Assembly: GCA_902779075.1 (NCBI GenBank)
Contig: CACZAK010000126.1
Coordinates: 1 to 21,917 of the forward strand
From: an uncultured bacterium
GTDB lineage: Bacteria; Verrucomicrobiota; Kiritimatiellia; RFP12; UBA1067
DNA length: 21,917 bases
Reading direction: 5' to 3'
The notes beneath the pieces were generated by a model. That model worked only from the letters and a program-made list of their open reading frames with translations. It did no database searches and was not told the origin of the DNA. The position numbers were made by a program, and so were the translations under genes. Positions within the stretch are counted from its first letter, which is position 1, and every line of letters starts with the position of its first letter. Shown in pieces: positions 1 to 7,283 of the stretch.

Positions 1-262
1 CTGGGAATGCTATGTGGTGGGACTTGATCCGCAGGAGATGGACGAGTTCAAGATCAGCGCGTTCCCGATGAAGGCGGATGGCACGCCGGATTTGGAGAAC
101 ATCGCGGTCGATCCGCCAAAGTCGCAGTGGAACGTGCCAGGTGCGCGGGCAGTCGTGTACGGCGCGGCGTTGCTGGATGGCGAGTGGAAGGCGGTTGAAG
201 GGGCGACGGCGGAGGAGAAGGCGGCGATGCGGTTTTTCAAGGTGGTGGTGGAGGTGCAGTAG
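1..262 (+). CDS. C-terminal end of a large secreted protein (partial)
   Basis: Only the last 86 codons are present; the first complete codon begins at base 2, so the start lies outside the window. The visible sequence begins WECYVVGLDP and ends RFFKVVVEVQ. It contains a segment of the kind Y-V-x-G-L-D-P, then F-x-I-x-A-F-P-M-K-A-D-G-x-P, then a closing x-R-F-F-K-V. This layout matches, from memory, the short beta-rich domain ending many very large secreted or surface proteins in Kiritimatiellae and related bacteria. Its function is not known to me; a cell-surface or export role is a guess from its position at the end of secreted proteins. A GC-rich hairpin repeat follows the stop immediately. 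That the frame is coding is fairly secure; the family assignment is moderate. Confidence 0.7.
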   Translation, partial: WECYVVGLDPQEMDEFKISAFPMKADGTPDLENIAVDPPKSQWNVPGARAVVYGAALLDGEWKAVEGATAEEKAAMRFFKVVVEVQ

Positions 263-300
263 GGGGCGGTGGCTCGCCCGGAGGGCTCGCCCCACCGGGC
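263..300. repeat. GC-rich hairpin repeat after the first gene
   Basis: An outer stem GGTGG (268-272) pairs with CCACC (292-296), and an inner stem GCCC (276-279) pairs with GGGC (283-286) around a GGA loop. The nonamer GGCTCGCCC occurs twice in direct orientation (271-279 and 284-292). It starts with TAGGG followed by a GCGGT block, like the hairpin inside the alpha/beta hydrolase at 14323-14346, so the two may be one family. It could also slow RNA polymerase as a terminator, but no T-tract follows. Confidence 0.5.
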
Positions 301-331
301 GGACGTGATAGTGGCGGGGAAGGGGGTATTG

Positions 332-340
332 TGGTAAACT
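332..340 (+). promoter_or_regulatory. Extended -10 promoter, leaderless type
   Basis: TGGTAAACT (TGn plus TAAACT) ends 7 nt before the ATG at 348. No -35 match is visible. A transcript initiating about 7 nt after the -10 box would begin at or next to the start codon, so the mRNA is probably leaderless. Confidence 0.6.
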
Positions 341-347
341 ATGCGCC

Positions 348-1583
348 ATGGAGAAATTTGAACTCGATAAGTCCTTGGCCGACGAAATCCGCGCCCGCGT
401 GATGGGCGACGGCTTCATGAAGCTAGTGCAGTCCGTGCGCCGGAACGGCAAGTCTTTCCGCATCTCTATGCGTCCTGTGCTGATCGGAGGCGAAACGCGC
501 TACCAGGCCGAGATGAACGACGAGGGACAGGTCCGCGTGAAGAACTTCGACGCGGCCGGCGCGGCTGAAGGTCTCGAGGAGATCATCGCGCAGAAGGGCG
601 CGCGCGACCTGCACCTCATGACGGCGTCTGGCGACCTGCACGTGCGCGTGACGCGGAAGGGACACGTACACGTGTCGCGTTCTGCCGAGATGGAGCGCGT
701 CGCAAAGGTGCAGCCGCACGACCGCGTGAAGAAACTGCCGCTTACGTCCTTCGACTCGTCCGCGCTCCTTCGCGTGATCGGCCTCTCCGACGGCGAAGGA
801 CGCGTGCGCGCCTCGATGCGCGGCAAGTACGACCAGGTGAACGAGTTCCTCAAGGTGGTCGAGGACGTGGTTGGAGGGGAACGGGGAACGGGGAATGGGG
901 AAGATTTCACCGTGGTGGACTGTGGGTGCGGGAAGGCGTACCAGACGCTTGCGCTTTATTTCTTCCTCACGCAGGTGCTGAAGTTTCCCGCAGTGCGCGT
1001 AATCGGCGTGGATCGGCGCGAGGACGTGGTCGCAGCCGCGCGGAAGATGTCGCAGCAGCTGGACGTCGCCGACAAGGTGACGTTCGCGGCGGCGGATCTT
1101 TCGACGTTCGACATCCAGCAGGTGACGCCCAATCCGCGCGTCGACATGGTGATCTCGCTCCATGCGTGCGACACTACGACGGACGAGGCGCTCGCGCGCG
1201 GCGTGGAGTGGGGCAGCCGCTACATCGTGAGCGCGCCGTGCTGTCAGCACGAGCTGCAGAAGACGATCGGCCCGCAGTCCGACGCCGCTTTCGCGGGCGT
1301 ACTTCGCCACGGCATCCTGCGCGAGCGGCTGTGCGACATCCTCACGGACTCCTTCCGCGCGATGATCCTACGCATTTTGGGCTACCGCACGCAGGTGGTG
1401 GAGTTCGTCTCTCCGGACGCTACGGCGCGCAACATACTGCTTCGCGCGGAGACGGGCGCGCGTAGCGGCCAGGCTGGGGCAGTGAGCGACTACCTGAACC
1501 TGCGCGACTACTGGCACGTCACGCCGTGGCTTGAGACTCGTCTCGCCGCACGCCTTGATCCGTTTCTCAAGAGGTTTGGCTGA
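348..1583 (+). CDS. SAM-dependent methyltransferase, Methyltransf_32 type
   Basis: A 411-residue protein. Residues 1-170 form an N-terminal domain I cannot name. A class I methyltransferase fold follows, with the SAM-binding loop DCGCGKAY at residues 191-198, an acidic strand end GVDRRE near 220-225, the segment SLHACDTTTDEAL and the motif APCCQHE. The HACDT and PCCQHE signatures are characteristic of the Methyltransf_32 (METTL25/RRNAD1-like) group, whose bacterial substrate is not established; an RNA or protein target is possible. The linker before the SAM loop carries a G-rich heptamer array (residues 176-186). The ATG at 348 is chosen because the extended -10 box lies 7 nt upstream. The stop overlaps the next start by one base (TGATG), so the two genes are probably co-transcribed and translationally coupled. 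Confidence 0.85.
   Translation: MEKFELDKSLADEIRARVMGDGFMKLVQSVRRNGKSFRISMRPVLIGGETRYQAEMNDEGQVRVKNFDAAGAAEGLEEIIAQKGARDLHLMTASGDLHVRVTRKGHVHVSRSAEMERVAKVQPHDRVKKLPLTSFDSSALLRVIGLSDGEGRVRASMRGKYDQVNEFLKVVEDVVGGERGTGNGEDFTVVDCGCGKAYQTLALYFFLTQVLKFPAVRVIGVDRREDVVAAARKMSQQLDVADKVTFAAADLSTFDIQQVTPNPRVDMVISLHACDTTTDEALARGVEWGSRYIVSAPCCQHELQKTIGPQSDAAFAGVLRHGILRERLCDILTDSFRAMILRILGYRTQVVEFVSPDATARNILLRAETGARSGQAGAVSDYLNLRDYWHVTPWLETRLAARLDPFLKRFG
876..902 (+). repeat. In-frame GGGGAAY heptamer array (G-quadruplex motif)
   Basis: Four GGGG runs are separated by three 3-nt loops (AAC, AAC, AAT). This is a canonical G-quadruplex pattern on the coding strand. It encodes a Gly/Glu/Asn-rich linker just before the SAM-binding loop of the methyltransferase. 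Related arrays lie in two other genes (14293 and 18522). Confidence 0.8.
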
Positions 1584-2956
1584 TGTCGTCGGGTGCGTGC
1601 GAGACTGTGTCGGCGGGACGCGAGGGGCTGAAGTCGCGTCTTGGGTTCCTCATGGTGGCGGCCGGGTGCGCCGTGGGGCTAGGGAACGTATGGCGCTTCC
1701 CGTTCATCGTGGGACGCAACGGCGGCGCCGCGTTCGTACTTGTTTATCTCGTGTTCCTCGCCCTCTTGGGCTTTCCCCTGCTCACGGCTGAACTCGCCGT
1801 TGGACGCGCGGCGCGGAAGGGCATATCCGGCGCGATGCGCGCGCTCGCGCCTGAGCGGACGCGGAAGTTCTGGTACGTGCTCGGGTGTATCGTGTTCGGC
1901 GGTAACCTGTTGCTGATGGCGTACTATACGTCGGTCGGCGGCTGGCTGATGAGGTACACCGCAGGGTTCGCGGCGCAGGGTTCGGCGTTCACTGGTGCGG
2001 GCGCGAAGGCCACATTCGACGGGCTGCTCTCCGATCCCGCCACATGTACGGCGTACATGCTTCTTGCCGTGGTGGTGGCGGCGGGAGTGTGTCTCGCCGG
2101 CGTACAACGTGGCGTCGAGCGCGTGACAAAGTGGATGATGCTCTCGCTCCTTGCGCTTCTGGGTGTGCTGGCCGTGAAGGCGCTGTCGCTGCCAGGCGCG
2201 ATGAAGGGCGTGGAATTCTACCTTGCGCCGAACTGGACCCCGCTCATCGAACATCCCTTCCGCACATGCTTCGACGCGATGGGGCAGGCGTTCTTCACGT
2301 TGTCCGTCGGCGTGGGCTGCATGACGATCTTCGGCAGCTACGTGGGACGAGAGCATTCGCTAGTCACGGAGTCGCTGTGGATCACGGTTATCGACACATG
2401 CGTTGCGTTCCTCGCGGGACTCGTGGTGTTTCCCGCGTGCGCGGCGTTCGGGGTTGACGTGACGGCAGGACCGGGCCTCATCTTTATCGCGCTACCGGAG
2501 GTGTTCGCGCACATGGGCGGCGGACGGCTGTGGGGAGCGGTGTTCTTCCTGTTCCTCTCGCTTGCGGCGCTTACAACGATCGTTGCCGTGTTCGAGTGCT
2601 TGATCGGCGGGCTGATGGACGAACTCCGCTGGAAACGCGGACGGGCGTCCCTGCTGGTCGGGACGGATGTCGCGGTGTTGTCCCTGCCCGTGTCGCTCGG
2701 ATGCGACATTCGCCTCCCAGGCGGCGTCATGAAAGTCCTAGATTTGGAGGATTTCGTCTTTAGCCAGTTCTGGCTACCGCTCGGCGCGCTTGCGACGTGC
2801 GTGTTCTGCACGTGGCCGTTCGGCTTTGGCTGGAAGGGATTCCGTCAAGAGGCGGGCATGGGCGACGGGTTGAAGCCGCCCAGCGTATGGAAACCCTACA
2901 TGCGCTGGCTGTTGCCGGTGATCCTTCTTGTAATCATCGTTGGCGGAATGCGGTAG
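1583..2956 (+). CDS. Sodium-coupled neurotransmitter/amino-acid symporter (NSS/SNF family)
   Basis: A 457-residue hydrophobic protein with about 11 predicted membrane segments. That is the size of the shorter bacterial NSS members such as MhsT rather than 12-segment LeuT. The first membrane segment carries GCAVGLGNVWRFPF, the family hallmark at the unwound part of TM1 that binds substrate and sodium, followed by a Gly-rich stretch and the start of TM2. The predicted role is uptake of an amino acid or related amine driven by a sodium gradient across the inner membrane; the substrate cannot be read from the sequence. The start overlaps the methyltransferase stop by one base, indicating an operon. 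The link between the two functions is unclear. Confidence 0.92.
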   Translation: MSSGACETVSAGREGLKSRLGFLMVAAGCAVGLGNVWRFPFIVGRNGGAAFVLVYLVFLALLGFPLLTAELAVGRAARKGISGAMRALAPERTRKFWYVLGCIVFGGNLLLMAYYTSVGGWLMRYTAGFAAQGSAFTGAGAKATFDGLLSDPATCTAYMLLAVVVAAGVCLAGVQRGVERVTKWMMLSLLALLGVLAVKALSLPGAMKGVEFYLAPNWTPLIEHPFRTCFDAMGQAFFTLSVGVGCMTIFGSYVGREHSLVTESLWITVIDTCVAFLAGLVVFPACAAFGVDVTAGPGLIFIALPEVFAHMGGGRLWGAVFFLFLSLAALTTIVAVFECLIGGLMDELRWKRGRASLLVGTDVAVLSLPVSLGCDIRLPGGVMKVLDLEDFVFSQFWLPLGALATCVFCTWPFGFGWKGFRQEAGMGDGLKPPSVWKPYMRWLLPVILLVIIVGGMR

Positions 2957-2995
2957 GCGAACTCCTAAATTGCGGTATCATTTTCGGCGGCAATA

Positions 2996-3004
2996 TGATA
3001 CAAT
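2996..3004 (+). promoter_or_regulatory. Extended -10 promoter, leaderless type
   Basis: TGATACAAT (TGn plus TACAAT) ends 7 nt before the ATG at 3012. It supports 3012, not an upstream in-frame codon at 2940, as the true start of the glycosidase gene. Confidence 0.6.
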
Positions 3005-3011
3005 GCCGCCC

Positions 3012-5783
3012 ATGAAAATAGCAAGACTACTCTTTTCCGTCTGCGCTGCGTGCGCGGTTGTTGCGGCTTTCGGCGAAGACACCGTGTCCATCGCAGGCCG
3101 CTGGCGATTCGCGCTCGGCGACGTCGCAAACTGCACGGACACCATAGCGCTGCCCTCCACTACGGACATCGCGCGGAAGGGCGATGGGCGCATCAGCGGC
3201 GTCGCGGTCGAGAAGATAGACCCCATGCGCGATGACGCAGCCGTCCAGAACCGGCTCACGCGCCACCCGACGCGGCGGTTCCCTTATGTGGGGAAGGCGA
3301 CGTATGAACGTGAAATTGAAATACCGGTTGCGTGGGCTGGCCGCCGCATAGAGCTTTTCCTTGAACGAACCAAAGTGGTTGACGCCTACATAGACGGCAC
3401 GCGCTTCGGACGCAGCGATACGCTTGCTGCCCCCGCCGTCATCGAGCTGCCGCGTGGAACGGCGCCGGGACGCCACACACTGCGTCTCGTCGTCGACAAC
3501 CGCCGAGGGACTGTCCCCATCACCGGGCACCAGACCTCCGATGACACGCAGACGAACTGGAACGGCGTGATGGGGCGGATGGAGTTGAGGGCTTACGGCG
3601 AGATTTCGATTGTGCAGGTGAAGACGTTCCCGTTGGCCGTCGAGGGCAAGGTCACGGCGAAGGTGGTGTTTAGGAACGACGGGGCGGAGAGGAAACTCAA
3701 TGTGGAGGTATGCGCTGGCGAGGCTACGGCATGGTTGAAGTTGAAACAGCAAGCGTACAACAACAAGGTTGTGAAGCGGTCATTCCAGCATGTGGCGCCG
3801 TGTGGGGTGTCGACTGGTGAGTTTACAGTGGTGTTGGGGCCGGATGCTCCGAAGTGGAGCGAGTTCAATCCAGTGCTGCATAGGCTCACAGTCAAGGCGG
3901 GCGAGGCGTCGGCCGCGGTGAAGTTCGGCCTTCGCGACTTCCGCACGAAGGGTACGCAGTTCACGCTCAACGGACGTCCAATGTTTCTGCGCGGGCGGCA
4001 CGATGCGTGCGTGTGGCCGCTCACGGGCACCGCGCCGATGGAGGTGGCACCGTGGAGGAAGTACTTTGCTACGCTCAAGGAGTACGGGCTTAACCATGTG
4101 CGGTTCCACTCGTGGTGCCCGCCCGAGGCGGCGTTCGAGGCCGCCGACGAGGCGGGGTTCATCATGCTGCCGGAGTTCGGCGTGTTCGGAGGGAATTTCG
4201 CGGGGGATGCGAGACTGCGCGCCTACTGCTTCGCCGAATCGAAGCGGATCATCGACGCCTACGGTAACCATCCGTCGTTCGCGATGTTCACGCTCGGCAA
4301 CGAGTGCAGGGGCGGGCGAAAGGAGCGCGCGGAGATCATACGCGCGCTGCGTGCGCACGATCCGAGGCCGCTCTACGCGATCGCCACGAACGGCGACTGG
4401 AACGCCCCGCAGCTGTGCGACGAGGACGACTTCTGGGCGACGTTCAGGAGCTGCGACGGTGCGGAGGGCAACGCGCGCGGATCGTACGCGCACTGCAATG
4501 CGCCGCTTGGAGCGGTGCAGCTGCCGGGCGGCGGAACGATGCGCGACTTCTCGTCCGCCGTGCGCCATTCGCCGATCCCCGTCATCGGACACGAGACAGG
4601 CCAGTTCCAGGCGTACCCTGACTATTCCGAAATCCCGAAATACACCGGCGTCCTGAAGCCGATCAACCTCGAGATATTCAAGGCTCGTTTAGAGAAGGCA
4701 GGGCTTGGAAAGTACGCGGCTGACTTCTGCCGCGCATCTGGAAGGTTGATGGCGATCAACTACCGCGAGGAGATGGAGGAGGCGTTTAGAACCCCTGGCT
4801 TCGGCGGCTTCCAGCTCCTCGACCTTCAGGACTTCCCCGGACAGGGAACGGCTCTCGTCGGCGTGCTGAACGCCTTCATGGAGTCCAAGGGATTCATCAC
4901 GCCGGAGAGGTGGCGCATGTCCTGCTCGCCCACCGTGCTGCTTGCGCGGTTCCCGCGGTACACGTACGTCAGCGGGGAAAAATTCGTTGCCGACGTCCAG
5001 ATCGCGCACTACGGCCAGGAGGATGTCCTGACGGGAGTGCTACAATGGCGGATCGTGGCTGTAGAAAGCTCTGGCGCAGTGGCCACTGGGAGAACGGGCA
5101 TCTTGCCCGTTCATGTGGGTGAGGTGAAGACCGTCAGCAAAATTGACGCGGTCCTGCCGCGTATGCAGAAGGCCGAGAGACTTGAACTCCAGCTGTCTTT
5201 CGCAGATGGTAAGGTGCAAAACACTTATCCGATCTGGGTCTATCCTGAGTGTGATGACGTCGTGCCCGATGGCGTGGAGATCGTGCGCGATCTTGAAAGT
5301 GCCGACAAGGCGCTCGCCGAGGGGCGTACCGCGCTCTGCATTCTCGACAAGGCGAAGGCCCCGAAGAATTCCGTGCCGGGATTCTTCACGACCGACTTCT
5401 GGAACTGGGAGATGTTCAACGGCCCTGCGCGCAAGAGGAAGGTAATTGCCCCCGGCACGTTGGGTCTGCTCGTGAAGAGAGAACATCCTGCGCTTGCTGG
5501 GTTCCCCACGTCGTTCCATTCCGACTACCAGTGGCGCGAGTTGATCTTCAACGGCGTGAACGTGGTGCTGGACGGCGACAAGGAAACCGACGTGATCGTG
5601 CGCGGCATCGACAACATCACGCGCAACCAGAACCTCGGCGTGATCTGGGAGAAGCGGCGCGGGAAGGGGCGTGCTCTCTATTGCTCTTTCGACCTCGAGG
5701 CGGCGAAAGACCTCCCAGAAGCCCGTGCGCTGCGTCGCTCGCTTCTGGACTACCTTGCCGCCACGAGCGGGAAAAATCCATAA
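3012..5783 (+). CDS. Secreted glycoside hydrolase family 2 enzyme
   Basis: A 923-residue protein. Residues 1 to about 21 form a signal peptide (MKIARLLFSVCAACAVVAAF). A jelly-roll sugar-binding domain, an immunoglobulin-like domain and a TIM barrel follow in the usual GH2 order. The barrel shows NHVRFHSWCPPEAAFEAADE, then LGNEC with the likely acid/base Glu431, and IGHETGQF with the likely nucleophile Glu528. The C-terminal 200 residues form a further beta domain ending in a conserved-looking block (GVNVVLDG and RGKGRALYCSFDLE). The exact glycosidase activity (beta-galactosidase, glucuronidase, mannosidase or another) cannot be told. It fits degradation of host or plant glycans outside the cytoplasm. 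The ATG at 3012 is preferred over an in-frame codon at 2940 because it gives a clean signal peptide and lies 7 nt after an extended -10 box. A palindromic repeat is inserted in frame at residues 691-703. Confidence 0.9.
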   Translation: MKIARLLFSVCAACAVVAAFGEDTVSIAGRWRFALGDVANCTDTIALPSTTDIARKGDGRISGVAVEKIDPMRDDAAVQNRLTRHPTRRFPYVGKATYEREIEIPVAWAGRRIELFLERTKVVDAYIDGTRFGRSDTLAAPAVIELPRGTAPGRHTLRLVVDNRRGTVPITGHQTSDDTQTNWNGVMGRMELRAYGEISIVQVKTFPLAVEGKVTAKVVFRNDGAERKLNVEVCAGEATAWLKLKQQAYNNKVVKRSFQHVAPCGVSTGEFTVVLGPDAPKWSEFNPVLHRLTVKAGEASAAVKFGLRDFRTKGTQFTLNGRPMFLRGRHDACVWPLTGTAPMEVAPWRKYFATLKEYGLNHVRFHSWCPPEAAFEAADEAGFIMLPEFGVFGGNFAGDARLRAYCFAESKRIIDAYGNHPSFAMFTLGNECRGGRKERAEIIRALRAHDPRPLYAIATNGDWNAPQLCDEDDFWATFRSCDGAEGNARGSYAHCNAPLGAVQLPGGGTMRDFSSAVRHSPIPVIGHETGQFQAYPDYSEIPKYTGVLKPINLEIFKARLEKAGLGKYAADFCRASGRLMAINYREEMEEAFRTPGFGGFQLLDLQDFPGQGTALVGVLNAFMESKGFITPERWRMSCSPTVLLARFPRYTYVSGEKFVADVQIAHYGQEDVLTGVLQWRIVAVESSGAVATGRTGILPVHVGEVKTVSKIDAVLPRMQKAERLELQLSFADGKVQNTYPIWVYPECDDVVPDGVEIVRDLESADKALAEGRTALCILDKAKAPKNSVPGFFTTDFWNWEMFNGPARKRKVIAPGTLGLLVKREHPALAGFPTSFHSDYQWRELIFNGVNVVLDGDKETDVIVRGIDNITRNQNLGVIWEKRRGKGRALYCSFDLEAAKDLPEARALRRSLLDYLAATSGKNP
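5083..5118 (+). repeat. In-frame palindromic repeat (TGILPVH type) in the GH2 gene
   Basis: An outer stem CCAC (5083-5086) pairs with GTGG (5115-5118), and an inner perfect 8-bp stem AACGGGCA (5093-5100) pairs with TGCCCGTT (5104-5111) around a TCT loop. In frame it encodes TGRTGILPVHVG, a peptide string I recall as recurring in unrelated proteins of Planctomycetes and Verrucomicrobia. It lies in the C-terminal beta region, away from the catalytic barrel. Confidence 0.7.
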
Positions 5784-5820
5784 AAGACGCCATTTAACCC
5801 GGCACCGTTCCGTTTGGATA

Positions 5821-5829
5821 TGGTATAAT
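5821..5829 (+). promoter_or_regulatory. Extended -10 promoter of the ABC ATPase gene
   Basis: TGGTATAAT is a perfect extended -10 with a perfect TATAAT core. It ends 41 nt before the ATG at 5871, leaving room for a leader with the purine-rich ribosome site GAAGAGAAGAAAAGAG just before the start. No convincing -35 is seen. Confidence 0.7.
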
Positions 5830-5870
5830 ACGCCGCGTGGTCAAAATCTGCGAAGAAGAGAAGAAAAGAG

Positions 5871-6686
5871 ATGGGCGAGAAACTATTTGAAGTTGAAGAT
5901 CTGCACGTCACGTACCGTAGGCCTGGAGAAAAGGCCGTAGAGGCGGTGCGCGGGGTGTCCTTTGATTTGCACGCCGGCGAGACGCTCGGCATCGTAGGCG
6001 AGTCCGGCAGCGGTAAGTCTACCATAGCCAAGACCCTCATGCTACTCCAGCCTTCGTCTGGCGGCGTGGCGCGTTTTCGCGGGAAGGATATCGCGACCTT
6101 CACCTCTGACGAGCGCCGGCAGTACCGGCGTGACGTGCAGATGGTGTTCCAGGACGCGGTTGGTTCCCTCAACCCACGCATGACCATCCGTCAGGCGCTG
6201 AATGAGATTCTAGAAAAATCCTTGGGCGGGGCTCGGAGCGGGCAGAGCTCCCAGTCGGCGTCCCAAACTCCTGAATCTCTCCTCGACACTGTGGGCCTCT
6301 CCAAGGCCGTGCTGGACCAGTATCCGCGCGAGCTCTCCGGTGGACAGTGCCAGCGTGCGAGCTTCGCGCGTGCGCTCGCCGTGAACCCGAAGGTGCTTGT
6401 GGCGGACGAACCGGTGTCGGCACTTGATGTTTCCGTGCAGGCGCGTATCCTCAACCTCATGCGCGACCTGCGCCGCGAACTGGGGCTTGCAATCCTGCTC
6501 ATCGCGCACGACCTATCTGTTGTGCGCAACGTGTGCGACAGGGTGTGCGTGATGCACCTCGGTCTGTTCGAGGATACGGGGCCGGCCGAGGAGGTGTTTG
6601 ACCATCCGCAGTCGGACTATACGAAGAACCTTCTCGCGGCGGTGCCGGACGTGCAGCGGTCGCTTGCGGCTAGAGCGCAGCAGTGA
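5871..6686 (+). CDS. ABC transporter ATP-binding protein, oligopeptide/dipeptide (OppF/DppF) type
   Basis: A 271-residue ATPase. It has Walker A GESGSGKS (residues 43-50), the Q-loop Gln94 in VFQD, the signature LSGGQCQR from 155, Walker B VLVADEP (175-181), D-loop SALD and the switch His213 in AHD. The VFQDAVGSLNPRMT segment after the Q-loop and the C-terminal FDHPQSDYTKNLLAAVP tail are typical of the OppF/DppF subfamily, which powers import of peptides or nickel. Residues 117-136 (rich in Gly, Ser and Gln) look like extra linker sequence compared with the family. No permease or binding-protein gene is in the window, so it either serves a system encoded elsewhere or works with an unlinked partner. 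Its 3' end overlaps the convergent thrH gene by 17 bp. Confidence 0.92.
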   Translation: MGEKLFEVEDLHVTYRRPGEKAVEAVRGVSFDLHAGETLGIVGESGSGKSTIAKTLMLLQPSSGGVARFRGKDIATFTSDERRQYRRDVQMVFQDAVGSLNPRMTIRQALNEILEKSLGGARSGQSSQSASQTPESLLDTVGLSKAVLDQYPRELSGGQCQRASFARALAVNPKVLVADEPVSALDVSVQARILNLMRDLRRELGLAILLIAHDLSVVRNVCDRVCVMHLGLFEDTGPAEEVFDHPQSDYTKNLLAAVPDVQRSLAARAQQ

Positions 6687-7269
6687 TGGCGGCGAGGAGG
6701 TCCGCGTAGAATTCGTACGCGGTCACGTCTGGATTGGCGGCCTTTATCGCGTTGGTGCTGCGGAACAGGAATCCGGCCTTGCTGGCGCGGATCATCGCGA
6801 TGTCGTTGAAGCTGTCGCCGCTCGCGATCGTATCGAATCCGATTGACTGCAGTGCGCGCACCGTGGCGAGCTTGCCATTCTGCACGCGCTGCTTGTATCC
6901 CGTTATCGAACCGTCAGGCGCCACTTCGAGCGTGTTGCAGAAGAGCGTGGGCCAGCCGAGTTTCTCCATGAGCGGCGTGGCAAACTGTTCGAACGTGTCG
7001 CTGATCAGGATTACCTGCGTGCGGGAACGGAGCGCGTCGAGGAACTCGCGCGCGCCGGGAAGCGGGTCGATCGTGGCGATGACCTTCTGGATTTCCTTGA
7101 GGCCGAGACCGTGCTCTTTCAGGATCTCGATGCGGCGAAGCATGAGCTTGTTGTAGTCGGGTTCGTCGCGCGTCGTGCGCCGCAGCTCCGGGATGCCGCT
7201 CGCGTCGGCGAAAGCAATCCAGATCTCCGGAAGGAGAACTCCCTCTACATCTAGGCAGACAATGTTCAT
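6670..7269 (-). CDS. thrH: ThrH-like phosphoserine phosphatase / homoserine phosphotransferase
   Basis: A 199-residue HAD-superfamily protein. Motif I is DVEGVLLPE with nucleophile Asp7; the second acidic residue is Glu9, as in ThrH rather than the usual Asp. Motif II is ISDT, and the metal-binding motif IV is GDSFND. ThrH dephosphorylates phosphoserine and can pass the phosphate to homoserine, linking serine and threonine metabolism in the cytoplasm. The length matches characterised ThrH proteins (about 200 residues). The start has an AAAAGGG ribosome site upstream. It lies 14 bp after the dxs stop, so it is probably the last gene of the uppS-dxs-thrH operon. Its 3' end overlaps the convergent ABC ATPase gene. 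Confidence 0.9.
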   Translation of the reverse strand: MNIVCLDVEGVLLPEIWIAFADASGIPELRRTTRDEPDYNKLMLRRIEILKEHGLGLKEIQKVIATIDPLPGAREFLDALRSRTQVILISDTFEQFATPLMEKLGWPTLFCNTLEVAPDGSITGYKQRVQNGKLATVRALQSIGFDTIASGDSFNDIAMIRASKAGFLFRSTNAIKAANPDVTAYEFYADLLAAITAAL

Positions 7270-7283
7270 TTTCCCTTTTCTCT

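Noticed and set aside
423..1310. 295-codon open frame on the minus strand opposite the methyltransferase
   Set aside because: It is Arg/His-rich with no family features; such long antisense frames are expected in high-GC genes, and the plus-strand gene has clear motifs.
2940..3011. Longer N-terminus for the GH2 protein starting at 2940
   Set aside because: It would overlap the NSS gene, hide the signal peptide behind 24 unrelated residues and run through the extended -10 box at 2996-3004.
6219..6265. Possible repeat insertion in the ABC ATPase (Gly/Ser/Gln linker)
   Set aside because: Only a 5-bp stem is visible and it lacks the loop, tail or heptamer features of the other in-frame repeats, so it is mentioned only as a linker.
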